A stretch of 64,000 bases of DNA from Tupaia tana (taxonomy: Eukaryota > Chordata > Mammalia > Scandentia > Tupaiidae). The notes beneath the pieces are model-generated. The model was not told the DNA's origin. It searched no databases and saw only the letters and a list, made by a program, of their open reading frames with translations. Made by a program: the position numbers and the translations under genes. Below are positions 44,510 to 55,344 of this stretch, one piece after another (the first letter of the stretch is position 1; every line of letters begins with the position of its first letter). The stretch is from the NCBI GenBank assembly GCA_026018925.1, contig JAKSZU010000012.1, positions 41,765,218-41,829,217 on the forward strand, in the 5' to 3' direction.

Positions 44510-45309
44510 AACCAAAAAAGCCTTGACCAACCTTTGTTGTTAGCTATCATTATCATTACATAACTATCATTATTCCTCTCGAAGTCAGGCTTTTTGAAAG
44601 AATATTCTCAATGCTCCCTGCTTCCTTCAAATCCATTCCCAGTGCTCTCATTCATCTATAGGTCAGACAGTGGTAGTCAGTGACCTATTCTATGCTATAG
44701 ACTCAGGTCTCTGCAGCCTGGGCTGGGGTTCTCTCCTTGGGCCCATGGCACTGCTGGCTTCTCTTTGTTGACTTCCCCTGAAATAGGTTGTTGACCTCTT
44801 GGTTCAGTCCTGAATGTTCTACTTAACCTACTTGCTCTCTCTGGATAACCTCAGGCTCTCTGGGTCACTTTGCTCAAGATTTGTCAGTCTTTATCTCCAA
44901 CCTGTACCTCAACCTGATCTTCAGACCAGAATCTGTTGTAGAACTGCCTGCTAGATAACCTGACCAGTTATCTCAACAGCTTGCCACTTCCTGTGCTTCC
45001 TCTTCCTGTGGTGTCTGTGCCATTAACAACACCAGCTGACCCAATCACATAAGCTGGGGTCCTGGGAGTCAGCTGTAGCCCTTTTTCAACTATCCTGTCT
45101 GGCTAGCCCCAACCTCAGCATCCCTCAACTTCTGTGACCACTGGCCAATTGTACTAACCCCTAGTGGGTCTCCTTCCCATTGACCTTTCATTTCTCCAAA
45201 CTGCCCAGTTGCCATAATGAGTTTTCTAAGTCATAAAATGTGATCCTGTTTCTCCCGCTGAAAGCCTAGTACAGTTCCTCTGAGTGTAAGACCAAAAGAA
45301 TTAAAAGCA
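44510..45309. other. Unassigned sequence
   Basis: About 800 bases without SINEs or supported exons. Parts near 45100-45300 resemble a very old interspersed repeat. Confidence 0.35.
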
Positions 45310-46275
45310 GGAATTCAGACATATTTGTATGCTAATTTTCATATCAGCATTACCCAGTAGCCAAAAGGTGGAAACCACACCAATGTCCCTCCATGGATGA
45401 AAGGATAAACATATATACGCATAATAGAATATTACTCAGTCTTAAAAGGGAATGAAATTCTGGTACTTGCTGCAACATGTTTGGATTCTGAAGACATTAT
45501 GCTGTGTGAAATGAGCCAGACAAAAGGACAAATACCTTAATATTCCATTTATATGACGTCTATACAATATTTAAGTTCAGAGTCATAAAGTAGAACAGTG
45601 GTTGCCAGAGTCTGGAGAGAGGAAAGAATGAGGAGCTAGATCTCCCCCCCAGAGATTCATTTCAGGATGGTGAAATAGTTCTGGAGTGGGGATCAGCAGA
45701 TGGTATAATGGTTACATTGCTGGTCTACCAGAGTTCAAGTCCTGGACCTGGTGACTTAAAACTCATGCTGGGTGTATGTGCATACGTACCCAAGATTCCA
45801 AGAGGAGAGCGGAGCAGAAAGGATTGTGGCGTGGCCAAACCTCAGGGGAGTGATTTTTCGTTTTCTGTATGTTTCTCTGTCTCTCCAGCAGGCACATGTG
45901 GCCTATAGTAAAATGGAAAGAAATAGTTCTGGAGATTGATAGTGGTGGTGATTACACAACGATGTGATTTTTTTTTTTTTTTAAGTTAATTCTTCAAGTG
46001 AGAGAAAGGGCTCCTGCAACAGGGTCTCGATGCTGTGATCCACCCCCATCTTCAGCCAACCTCAGGTGATGGGCACATGCGTGCCTGGTATACTTAGGGA
46101 GCTCTCCACATGCACACCTGACACTTTCCCACATAGGTCAGTCTTGCAGAACTTTACATTTTACTGCTGTACCACCATCTGGCCCCTAACATGAATGTTG
46201 TTAATGCCATTGAACTATACACTTAAATGGTTAAAATAGTAAATTTTAAGTTTTGTATTTTACAACAATAAAAAC
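45310..46275 (+). mobile_element. Old L1 3'-end fragment (5'-truncated), interrupted by two SINEs
   Basis: The segments 45310-45686, 45935-45967 and 46191-46275 together match the end of mammalian L1 ORF2 plus 3'UTR. They contain AGAATATTACTCAGTCTTAA, GACATTATGCTGTGTGAAAT, a GGTTGCCAGAGTCTGGAG stretch, and the AACTATACACTTAAATGGTT end with a poly(A)-like tail. Reading frames are broken. Only the last kilobase of the element remains. Confidence 0.8.
45687..46190. repeat. L-type SINE (+) and D-type SINE (-) nested in the L1 fragment
   Basis: L-type at 45687-45919 with the perfect TSD GAAATAGTTCTGGAG (45672-45686 and 45920-45934). D-type at 45968-46190, minus, ending CACCATCTGGCCCC. Confidence 0.87.
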
Positions 46276-46279
46276 AAAA

Positions 46280-46885
46280 AAGTCTGTTGACTTCCTGTCA
46301 TCATGCAGTGGTGTGATGGATGGCTACCAGTTTTGTCTGCTACAAGTGGGCTTTCTGCTGGACTCCACTTCCCTCAGTGGCAGTGAGCTCAGATTACTTG
46401 CTTTCCCTGATTCCAGCATCCAGAACATGAGCATCTGATCAAAGCTCAATCAGATTCATCTAAAGTGAGAGACATGGAGAGGGGTGACAAGATTCGGGAA
46501 GGTGGCTATACCACATGGCCACTGGCAGCCATGGCCGTGAGCCTCCATCATCCAGTGTGGAGAATGCTACCCTTTGCTCCTGGAACAGGGTCCCACTATT
46601 CCTACCCTTGAGAATCTGTTCTTCCTTTGAGTTCTATGACTCTAAAAACCTTTTAATAAAGTTTTCTGCTCAAATTAGCATTGTCTGCTGTTTGCAATCC
46701 AGAATGCTGACTGGTCTGGGGCTACAGACTTCTTAGCATGGCGCAAGAGGACATGGATCAATCAAGTGTCTGTGTCTCATCTTAAGGCCCAAGCAGAACC
46801 ATTGCACCCTTCAGGTTACTAAAAAGTCCGTACCTCCAAGCTTTTGCTCAGACAGCCCTTTGCCCTTCCCCACTATCAGGTATGA
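46280..46885. other. Unassigned, possibly LTR-derived
   Basis: Unique sequence with AATAAAGTTTTCTGCTCAAA near 46657, followed by a GTCTGCTG stretch, which resembles an old LTR poly(A) region. I cannot assign a family. Confidence 0.3.
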
Positions 46886-46889
46886 CTCG

Positions 46890-46978
46890 AGTGTCAAGCA
46901 GCTGGATCTGGGACTCCTACTGCCGTTGGCCATGTGGGAGTCCAGTGCCTTAACCACTGTGCCACCTGCTGGCCTCAA
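46890..46978 (-). repeat. SINE 5' head fragment
   Basis: Inverted tRNA-like head only (GTCAAGCAGCTGGATCTGGG to CCACCTGCTGGCC). Confidence 0.7.
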
Positions 46979-47142
46979 GATTTTTGTTTGCAGATTTTAG
47001 TTTGCCATTAGCCATGTGTGCTCACCAAAGAGAGACAGAGAAATAGGGAAAGTAAGAAATCACCCCGAAGAGATGGCCATACCACAATCCTTTCTCCATT
47101 CTCCCCTTGGGATTTTGGGTATGTACACATACATGCCCAGTG

Positions 47143-47941
47143 GTTTTTTTTCTTTTTTTTTAGGTTTCAGATATTAACCAGTGTAAATCTGAACACATCA
47201 AAATGATTTCATGCATTTAGAGGAGAAATATTTCCTGGTTAAGAGGAAAATTGTGCGGATGGCTTCTGGAAGACCTTCATTATGAGCAGTTTTATAAGTG
47301 AAACATTTCATTTAGAAGTCTGGGCCTTGGGACCAGCGGTTGGCGTAATGGCTGTGTCGCTGGACTCCCACGTAGTCGACTGCGGTTCGAGTCCCGGACC
47401 CGGCGGCTTAAAACTCACGCCGGGCGCGTGTGCGTGCGTGCCCAAGATCCCGAGAGGAGAATGGAGGAGAAGGGATTGCGGCGTGGCCATCCCCCCTGGG
47501 GGGTGATTTCCTGCTTTCTATCTCTCTGTCTCTCTCTGTCTGTCTGGCGAGCGCACGCGCCCTATAGCAAAAACCTCTCCAAAAAAAAAAAAAAAAAAAA
47601 AAGTCTGGGCCTTCATTCTTCAGTTTGCTGTAATCCACATTCACTGAGTAAAACTTGTACTGATCATTGGGACCCAGTTTGTTCCAGGGTTCAGGGTTAT
47701 TTTTTCTGTCTCAAGAGACATCAGGATTGAACATTGCCAAACGCATGAGATACAGTGCTGCTCCAGGACCTCCAGCTCCAATAAATATAAGCAGGGGAAT
47801 CAAACTCGGATGCTTCTTGGCCTGGCTCAGGATCTGGTGGAGCATGTTTACGGTGGAGGACTCTGGTCCGAAAGCAGAGAGCAAATCTGCCAGGCCAGAA
47901 ACTAAAAACTCCCAGAGGTTGAGCAGACGCCCAAAGTCACC
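47143..47941 (-). pseudogene. NDUFA4P: Processed NDUFA4 pseudogene, interrupted by a SINE
   Basis: Intronless minus-strand copy of the mRNA for NDUFA4, an 81-aa mitochondrial respiratory-chain (cytochrome oxidase-associated) subunit. The start ATG is at 47845-47843. Residues such as [11 protein letters not shown] and LFNPDV-like MFNPDV match the parent. A TGA at 47713-47711 replaces a conserved tryptophan after NPDVS; downstream there is an in-frame lysine codon insertion in the run before NNPEP. A young L-type SINE (47329-47600) sits in the final codons. The 3'UTR (about 47161-47315) is well preserved and the poly(A) appears as a T run at 47144-47160. Not functional as NDUFA4. Confidence 0.93.
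47329..47600 (+). repeat. L-type SINE, young, inside the NDUFA4 pseudogene
   Basis: Nearly CpG-complete L-type copy. Perfect TSD AAGTCTGGGCCTT at 47316-47328 and 47601-47613. It is among the youngest-looking copies in the window. Confidence 0.95.
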
Positions 47942-48077
47942 GCCCAGTGTATTTTTCAAGCCATCAGGTTCAGGACTCAAACTGCTGAGTCAACCATGTG
48001 TGATCCAGCTGCTTTAACCTCCATGTCACCTGCTGGCCTCCTGTATACTTTAAATCATCTCTGCATTATTTATAATA

Positions 48078-48690
48078 CCTAATACAGTGTAAATGTGAAT
48101 TAAGTTGTTAATACTGTATATTAAAATTTGTATTTTTAGGGACCAGCAAGTGACATGGTGGTTAAAGGCACTGGATTCCCACATGGCCGGACTGCAGGAC
48201 CCGGTGGCTTGCTTTCTCACTTACCTTTTCTCTCTTTCTCTCTCTCTGGTCAAAATTTTAAAATAAAAATAAAAAAATAATAAATGGAATTAAATAATTC
48301 TGAAAAGATTTTTGTATTTTAAAAAATTGCCATAAGGAAGACAGAACGCACACGTGTGGGGAGTGGTCACATTGTAATCCCTTCTCTTTCATTTCCCCAT
48401 CCTGTCAGGATTTTAGGTGTGTATGTGCATATGCCTGGCATGTTTTTCAAGACAAGGTAGCTGAGATTCAAACCATAGTCAGCCATGTGGGGTACGGCTC
48501 CTTTTACTAGAGCCAGCTTAGTTTTATTTTTTTATCTATCAAGCCCCAGGGTCCGGGATTTGAACTGTGGTAGGCTATGGGTGGGAATCCAGTGCTTTAA
48601 CCACCATGCCACCTGCTGGCCCCTTTTTGTGAATATTTTTTATCTGCAGTTGCAATCAGCAGATGCAAAATCTGGGAATATGAGGGTCAA
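48078..48690. mobile_element. DNA-transposon-like remnant (Tigger/MER-like) with SINE insertions
   Basis: Segments at 48043-48139 (ACCTAATACAGTGTAAATG) and 48626-48690 (GTGAATATTTTTTATCTGCA, ending GAGGGTCAAC) resemble the internal and terminal parts of an old mammalian Tigger-like element. Between them sit an S-type SINE (+, 48140-48306), an M-type (-, 48325-48520) and a short S-type (-, 48522-48622). Confidence 0.5.
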
Positions 48691-48728
48691 CTAGTGAGTG
48701 TTCAGGTAGAACTGACCATGCACTCCCT

Positions 48729-48896
48729 TTTTTTCTTTTTTTAAGAATTTTAAGTTTAATTTTTATTATTATTTTAAGTTTGACTGCAGGGGTGGGAGTG
48801 GGGAGTAAGAACACAAGCTGCCAGGTCCAGGATTGGAACCATGGTCAGCCATGTGGGAATTCAGCACCTCAACCACCATGCCATCTGCCAGCCCCA
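48729..48896 (-). repeat. S-type SINE
   Basis: TTTTAAGTTTGACTGCAGGG start, shortened purine run, head ending CCATCTGCCAGCCCC. Confidence 0.8.
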
Positions 48897-49166
48897 ACTC
48901 ACTCCCTTTTTAGCTCCCTGAAGCCCACACCGACCTCCACCATTCTACCTGTAAACTCTCTTCTGTCTGTTCTGTATATTTACGCAGTAGCTGTGAACTC
49001 CTGAGGTTGCAAGCAGTCTTATTTGTCCTGTACCCTCAGTGTCCAGGCACACTGGAATAAATGGACCAGCCCAGCCAGCTCATGCCTTCCAGTAGGAAGA
49101 GCCTCAGTGCCTGCAGGAGAGGCTTGGGAGGAGTTGGAGCAGTGGTGCCTGGTGACTGAAGCCTGC

Positions 49167-49501
49167 CCTAATACAATGTAAATGTGAATTAAATAGTCAA
49201 TACTGTTTTAAAATTTGTATTTTAAAAAATTAACATAGGGCATATGTGCTTGCCTGAGAGAGACAGGAAGACAGAAAGCACACGAGTGGGGTGTGCTCAC
49301 ATTGCAATCCCAATCTTCCATTTCTCTATCCTGATGATCCTATTAAGATTTTTATTTTTAGAATTATTTATTTTTAAAAATTTATTTTTTAGATAAAACA
49401 AGAAGGAAAGCGAGACAGTAAGCTACCAGGTCTGGAACTTGAACTGCAGTCAGCCATGGGGGAGTCCAGCACCTTAACCACCATGCCACCTGCTGGTTCC
49501 C
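49167..49501 (-). repeat. Second copy of the 48078 segment, plus S-type SINE
   Basis: 49167-49345 repeats the 48078-48139 and 48312-48430 sequence, including the same old SINE at the same junction but without the S-type insertion. A minus S-type SINE follows at 49348-49501. Confidence 0.65.
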
Positions 49502-49522
49502 CTTTTAAGACTTTAATAAAGG

Positions 49523-49792
49523 TGGGACCAGCAGTTGGCATAATGGCTATGTCACTGGACTCCCATGTAGTAGACCACAGTTCGAGTCCTGGACACAGTG
49601 GCTTAAACTCACGTCAGGCGCATGTGCGTGTGTGCCCAAGATCCTGAGAGGAGAATGGGGGAGAAAGGATTGCAGCGTGGCCATCACCCCTGAGGGGGTG
49701 ATTTCTCGCTTTCTTTCTCTCTGCCTTTTTCTGGCGAGCACATGCACCCTATAGCAAAAACCTCTTTAAAAAAAAAATAAGAAAATAAAAAA
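49523..49792 (+). repeat. L-type SINE with 16-base TSD
   Basis: AAGACTTTAATAAAGG at 49507-49522 and 49793-49808. Confidence 0.93.
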
Positions 49793-49808
49793 AGACTTTA
49801 ATAAAGGG

Positions 49809-50433
49809 AAAACATTCTTCACAGCATGAATTCAGGTGGTCAGTACCATGGGTTCTGAAGTCAGCACAACCACACCTGCCCAGCCCAGTGGATGGTACCC
49901 TCATACTCACTCCACACAGCCTAGAGATCCTGTTTTCTCACCTCGGGTCCTAGGCTCGTAGCCCTCCACCTTCTCAGTTGAGGTTTTGTCCCAAGGCCCA
50001 ATGGCCCTCCCAACATCTAGGCCTCAATCAGGCTGCCTCCTCAGGCATTTCTATCACATGACTGATAACTTGTCCAGCTTTCTGGCAGCCATCTATGAAG
50101 GGACAGTCAAAATGCTAGCCCTCACTCTTCTGTGATGTCACAGGTAAGCCACTTAGCCTCTTTGAGCACAAAAGTTACAGTACATACAGTGTAGTACATA
50201 ATACTTGATAATAAATAACTTGTTACAGGTTTATGTATTTACTATCTGTACTATATATCATTACTTTAGAAGGTACTCCTACTTATAGTTTTCTCTTATG
50301 AAAAGTGGGATCTTTTGCTTTAGGGGTTATTTTCAAGATTGATGATAACACATAAAGCAGCTATCAAAGTTCCTAATAACTGATCGCTAGTAACATCGTA
50401 CCCAGCCCAGAGATCAACTCCTTGAGGGAGATT
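49809..50433. other. Unassigned sequence
   Basis: About 620 bases of unique DNA; no supported exon, SINE or RNA gene. Confidence 0.45.
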
Positions 50434-51050
50434 CAGGGCCAGCTGGTGGACCATGGTTATGGCAGCTGGATCCTACATAGCCAATGGTGTGGTTTAAGTC
50501 CTGGACCTGGCTGCTTGAAAAGCATGCTGAGGGACCAGCAGATGGCGTAATGGCTACCTCTCTGGATTCCCATGTAGTCAACCACGGTTCGTGTTCTGGA
50601 CTCGATGGCTTAAACTCACGCCAAGCGTGTGTGCATGCATGCCAAAGATCCCAAGAGGAAAATGGAGGAGAAAGGATATGGATTGCCCATATGATGGTGG
50701 TCCCATTAAAATTTTAATAATGGGGGCCGGAAGGTGGCACAGTGATTAAAGGCGCTGGACTCCCACATGACAGACTGCAGTTCATCCCAGGGGGTGATTT
50801 CTCGCTTTCTGTCTCTGTCTCTTTCTGTCTTTCTGGTGAGCGCATGTGCCTAATAGCAAAAATCTCTCCAGAAAGAAAAGAAAAGAAAAACATGATGTGT
50901 ATGTGTGCATGCCCAAAATCTTAGAGGAGAAATGAAAGAGAGAGGATTGTGGTGTGATCATCTTTCAATGGAGGGAGCTTTTTCACTTTCCCTCTCTTTT
51001 TGTCTCTCTCTAATGAGTGAAGGCATCTTCTAGCAAATTATTTAAAAAGA
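50434..51050 (+). repeat. M-type SINE with nested L-type SINE carrying a templated insert
   Basis: The host head (50434-50529) and 3' part (about 50889-51050) enclose an L-type copy (50530-50888). In that copy, 50678-50784 is foreign: it copies 51367-51473 and replaces about 15 bases of body. GGAGATTCA flanks the host at about 50427 and 51055. Confidence 0.8.
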
Positions 51051-51410
51051 AAAAGGAGATTCATTTTAGGTATTCCCTACGTTCAGGGCAGACAGGCCTT
51101 GAATGAAATCAGGGCTCAGTAAGTACTTGTGGACTTGATTACGCACTCTATAGACTAGAACACAACCTCAGTGGCTAGGACTGCACCACCTGTGAACAGA
51201 ACAGGACTTGACCTTGGGTCTACTGATTTTAGGTTCTGAACTATCTCCTGTTCAAGTCTCAATTAAGCGCCTGTTTACTCTTGGCCAATGGGACTTTGAG
51301 GGGACACCAAGTGATTCATACACACACATAAACAGTCATGCATGGAATAGCAATATTTTGATCATAATGGATTGTCCATATGATGGTGGTCCCATTAAAA
51401 TTTTAATAAT

Positions 51411-51578
51411 GGGGGCCGGAAGGTGGCACAGTGGTTAAGGGCACTGGACTCCCACATGGCCAACTGCAATTCAAGTTCTGGACCTGGCGACTTGCTTTCT
51501 TACTCCCCCACTCACACCCTGTCCCTCTCTGGTCAAATTAAACTAAATAAGTATATAAATAAAATAATTTAAAAAAAG
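51411..51578 (+). repeat. S-type SINE (donor of the copied segment at 50678)
   Basis: GGGGGCCGGAAGGTGGCACA head, CTGGTCAAATTAAACTAAAT end. TTTTAATAATGG on the left recurs at about 51583 on the right. The 51056-51366 interval before it holds nothing recognised. Confidence 0.88.
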
Positions 51579-51687
51579 ATTTTAATAATGGTAAAAAAAT
51601 TCCTATTGCCTAACTCACATGTCTGTGATGATGCTGATAAAAACAAACCTACCATGTTGCCAGTTTTATTAAAAGTATAGTAGGGCT

Positions 51688-51979
51688 GGGGACCAGCAGT
51701 TAGTGTAATGGCTATGTCGCTGGACTCCCACGTAGTTGACGGTGGTTTGCGTCCCGGATCCAGTGGCTTAAAACTCATGCCGGGCGCGTGTGCGTGCGTG
51801 CCCAAGATCCCGAGAGGAGAATGGAGGAGAAGGGATTGCAGCATGACCATCCCCCTTGGGGGGTGATTTCTTGCTTTCTGTCTCTATGTCTCTCTCTCTC
51901 TCTGTCTGGCGAGCGCACGCGCCCTATAGCAAAAACCTCTCAAAAAAAACAAACAAACAAACAACAACAAAAAAAAAAC
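51688..51979 (+). repeat. L-type SINE, young
   Basis: Full-length with a (CAAA)n/A-rich tail of about 40 bases and many CpGs. Confidence 0.9.
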
Positions 51980-52032
51980 AGGCTTGTGTGTGTGCTCGCC
52001 CCAAATTCTAATGGGATAAAATGGAGGAAGGG

Positions 52033-52850
52033 GGGCCAGCAGATGGTGTAGCAGTTATGTCACTGAACTCCCACATGGGCTACTGTAGTTCAAGTCCTGG
52101 ACCCAGTGTCTTAAAAATCATGCCAGGTGTGCGTGTACCCAAGATCCCGGGAGAAGATTAGAGGAAAAAGGATTGCAGCTTGGCCATACCCTCTGGGGGA
52201 CAATTTCTTACTTTCCCTCTCTGGTGACCCCACACACCCAATGGTTAAAAAATAAATAAGGGATCAGCAGATGGCATAATGGTCACATCGCTGAACTCCC
52301 ACATGACCAACCACAGTTTGAGTCCCAGTCCTGGTGGCTTGAGAATCACACCAGGGGTATGTGTGTGCCCAAAATCCCTAGAGGAAAAAGGAGGAGAAGA
52401 GATTGCAGTGTGGCCATCCCTCTGAGGGTGATTTCTCACTTTCCCTCTCACTGTCTCTGTCTCTCTCTCTCCAGTGAGCACATGCGCCCTGAGGCATAAA
52501 CCTCTAAAAATAAATAAGTAAATAAATAAAAACATACTGAGCACATGTGCATGCATGCCCAAAATACCAAGAAGAGAATTGAGAGGGGATTGCAGAATGG
52601 CCATGCCCCCCAAGGGGGTAATTTTTCCCTTTTCCTCTCTATCTCTCTCTGTTGAGCACATGTGCCCAATAATTAAAATAAATAAAAATATGCCTGGTGC
52701 ATATGCGGCATGCCCAAAATCCTGAGAGGAGAAATGAGGAAAGGGGATTGCAGCATGGCCATTCCTACTGGGGGGGTGATTTCTCACTTTTCCTCTCTCT
52801 CTGTCTTTCCAGTGAGCATTCACACCCTATGGCAAAAATTTTAATTTAAC
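52033..52850 (+). repeat. Chain of four L-type SINE bodies, two without heads
   Basis: Copies at 52033-52257 and 52260-52530 have tRNA-like heads. Units at about 52537-52685 and 52688-52850 start in the body (GAGCACATGTGCATGCATGC and GGTGCATATGCGGCATGCCC) and lack boxes A and B. Tails are short A/T runs. It may reflect repeated nesting in one host. Confidence 0.78.
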
Positions 52851-53714
52851 TAGGCATCCTGGTTAAACTTTAGCAACCCTACACGTGGTGTATCGGTACC
52901 CAGCATATATAGGCTGTCGTATGGCCTGCTGTTGCATGACAGGGTCTCTTGTCCCTGTATTAACATAGTTTAAACTCCTGTCACCTGCAGCAGTTGTAGC
53001 TTGCCTTCACTTCCACAGTCCTTGACTTCCTGTCCTGAGTGTTACTCCTTCCACCCACCCTCCAAACTGGCTCAGACAGCTCACGTAGACAAACACGCAA
53101 AGATCTCCATGCTTCCTCATCACCCCGTGGCCACCTATAATCCACTCACCCTGTGCCCTGGCAGGAGCCCTTCACACTGCACACGCTGTGGCCTATGGTC
53201 CATCCAGCTCTTGCTCACGTGTTCTCTCTTCTGGGTTGCCCCTCGTCCTTCTCTGGCCAGGAAACCCTGCTCATTGAGGTCAGGCAGCATATCCTCAGTG
53301 CTCAGCAGCAGAGTTCATGCTCACTCTTCTTGCAGCCAAGGCTTTCTGTATAGAACTCTGCTGTGACACATCTTGCCACACGTGGGGATCTACAACCTGG
53401 GGCCTCCCTTATCTGCCAGGAACCTCTCCTGGGCAAAAGTGGGCCGTGTTTATCTGCATATCCTAAGGACTGGGGCCCAAGGCCTGTGCCACAGACAGTG
53501 GCTGGTCAGCCAGTATCTACTGAGGACCAGTGAGTGTATGAATGAATTGTGTCCTAGCCATGTCCTAGCGTGTTACTGAGCCATTATTTACTTTTTCTTC
53601 TATTTGGGAGCCCTTTAAGCCACTTCCAGTTTTCTCTCATGGTATAAATTAGCTATTTTGAACCTTCATGTGAGTTGTTTTTATTGTTTTTGAAGTCATT
53701 TCTTTTTTATTTTT
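52851..53714. other. Unassigned sequence
   Basis: About 860 bases. Pyrimidine-rich blocks at 53000-53400 look like an ancient repeat or unique DNA. Open frames there lack coding support. Confidence 0.4.
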
Positions 53715-54380
53715 AAGAATTATTTATTATCATTGTTATTTGTTTAATTTGACCAGAGAGAGACAGAGAGAAAAAGGAAAGTAGGAAAGCAAGCCTCCAG
53801 GTCCAGGATTTGAATTGCAATTGGCCATGAAGGAGTCCAGTGCCTTAATCACCAAGCCACCTCCCAGCCCCTGAAGTCATTTCTTTAGGTCTAGTTTCTT
53901 TTCCTTTTTTTTAAAGAATTATTTTTTATTTAATTTTATTTATGTATTTATTTATTTATTTTGGAGAGGTTTTTGCTGTAGTGTGCATGCACTTGCCAGA
54001 AAGACAGAGAGAGACAAAGAGACAGAATGCAAGAAGTCACCCCCCAGGGGGGATGGCCACGCCGCAATCCCTTCTCCTCCATTCTCCTCTCAGGATCTTA
54101 GGCACACACTCACACGTGCCTGGTGTGAGTTTAAGCCACCGCGTCCGGGACTCGAACCGTGGTCAACTACATGGGAGTCCTTGTGACATAACCATTACAC
54201 TAACTGCTGGTCCCCATGTATTTATTCTTTACTTGACCAGAGAGAGACAGAGTGAGCGTGAGCAAGAGAGAGAGCGCGAGAGAGAAAGTGAGAAAGCAAG
54301 CTGCCAGGTCCAGGACTCAAACTGTGGTCAGCCATGTGGGAGTTCAGCCCCCTTAACCACTGTGCCACCTGCTGGCCCCC
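53715..54380 (-). repeat. S-type SINE, then S-type host with nested L-type SINE
   Basis: S-type at 53715-53872. A second S-type (53909-53951 and 54215-54380) is split by an L-type at 53952-54214, with TATGTATTTATT / CATGTATTTATT as TSD. Confidence 0.88.
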
Positions 54381-54628
54381 TTTAGGCCTAGTTTCTAGCA
54401 TGAGATGAGTGGGGGTGAGGTTCTTGCTGGTTGTGTGGCTCTTGTCATACTCAGCCAGGTTTCCCCAGAACAGTTCAAACCTAGTGACACAGCTGCCTAT
54501 TCCCACGCAGCCCCACCACCCTGGAGCAAGGCGGTTCTCCAGGGTTATGGGGCCTTCTACAGGTAGATCTGTTCATATTATGCAGACAGGTATACTGTCT
54601 TTAGGTCACCTAGAAAGGTTTGCTATAT

Positions 54629-54797
54629 GGGGCATCAAATAGTGTGGTGGTTAAGGCGCTGGACTCCCACGTGACTGACCGTGGTTCAAGGCCCGGACCT
54701 GGCAGCTTGCTTTCTCACTTCCCGTTCTCTCTCTCTCTCTCTCTCTCTATCTCTGTCTGGTCAAATTAAAAAATAAATGATTATTGAAAATTAAAAA
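54629..54797 (+). repeat. S-type SINE
   Basis: TAGTGTGGTGGTTAAGGCGC head, (CT)n middle, CTGGTCAAATTAAAAAATAA end. GTTTGCTATA / GTTTCGCTATA flank it. Confidence 0.87.
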
Positions 54798-55344
54798 AAA
54801 AGTTTCGCTATAACACAGAGAGCATATTCTGTAGAAACCCTACCACAGCCCATGTGTTTCTGAGCCTCAGGCGGAGCTCAGTGTGGAGAAGGCCCCCATC
54901 TAAAGACACTACTTGTCCTCAAGTCGGGCTGTCCTTTCTCACTTGGCCAGGATTCTGACAAACCTGAGGGTGAACATTCTGTCTGTTGACTTCAGACACT
55001 GGCTTGGAGAAAAGCTGGTGGAACCTCCCTGGTGGGCCATCTCACCCCACCACCCAAGAATGGAACATCCTCAGGCACAGCCCAGTTCTGGCACCACTGT
55101 GGCCCAGCATGAGAGGGTCCTAGGGGAGGGGCATTGCCCAACAGAGAAAAGTATGAGTAGGATTTAAATTGGCAGAGTGGGCAGGGGACAGAGGAGGAAA
55201 TGGCATGGCTACAAGTTTGGGACGGTGTCGGAAGTGACACCACTGGTTGATCTGAATAGAGGCTTATTTGAGGGTGGTGGGAAATTAAGTTGGTTGAAAA
55301 CAAGAGTGTTGATAACAGAGAGACTTTTAAAACTAATTTTATTT
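54798..55344. other. Unassigned sequence upstream of the coiled-coil gene
   Basis: Unique DNA. Open frames on both strands near 54913-55303 have no splice context or recognisable similarity. Confidence 0.4.

Larger units (their letters stand above)
46979..48042 (-). repeat. Old L/M-type SINE split by the NDUFA4 pseudogene
   Basis: The tail and body are at 46979-47142 and the tRNA-like head is at about 47942-48042. GCCCAGTG at about 47134-47141 and 47940-47947 is the duplicated target of the pseudogene insertion. Confidence 0.82.

Noticed and set aside
47329..47405. tRNA gene at the SINE head
   Set aside because: Boxes A and B are present, but the sequence does not fold with a plausible acceptor stem and anticodon arm by eye, and it is continuous with the SINE body. 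The same applies to all other SINE heads.
47711..47845. Functional NDUFA4 paralogue
   Set aside because: It has a premature TGA, no introns, poly(A) and TSD, and a SINE in the last codons.
52245..52823. 192-codon minus-strand open frame
   Set aside because: It lies wholly in the SINE chain and is antisense to it.
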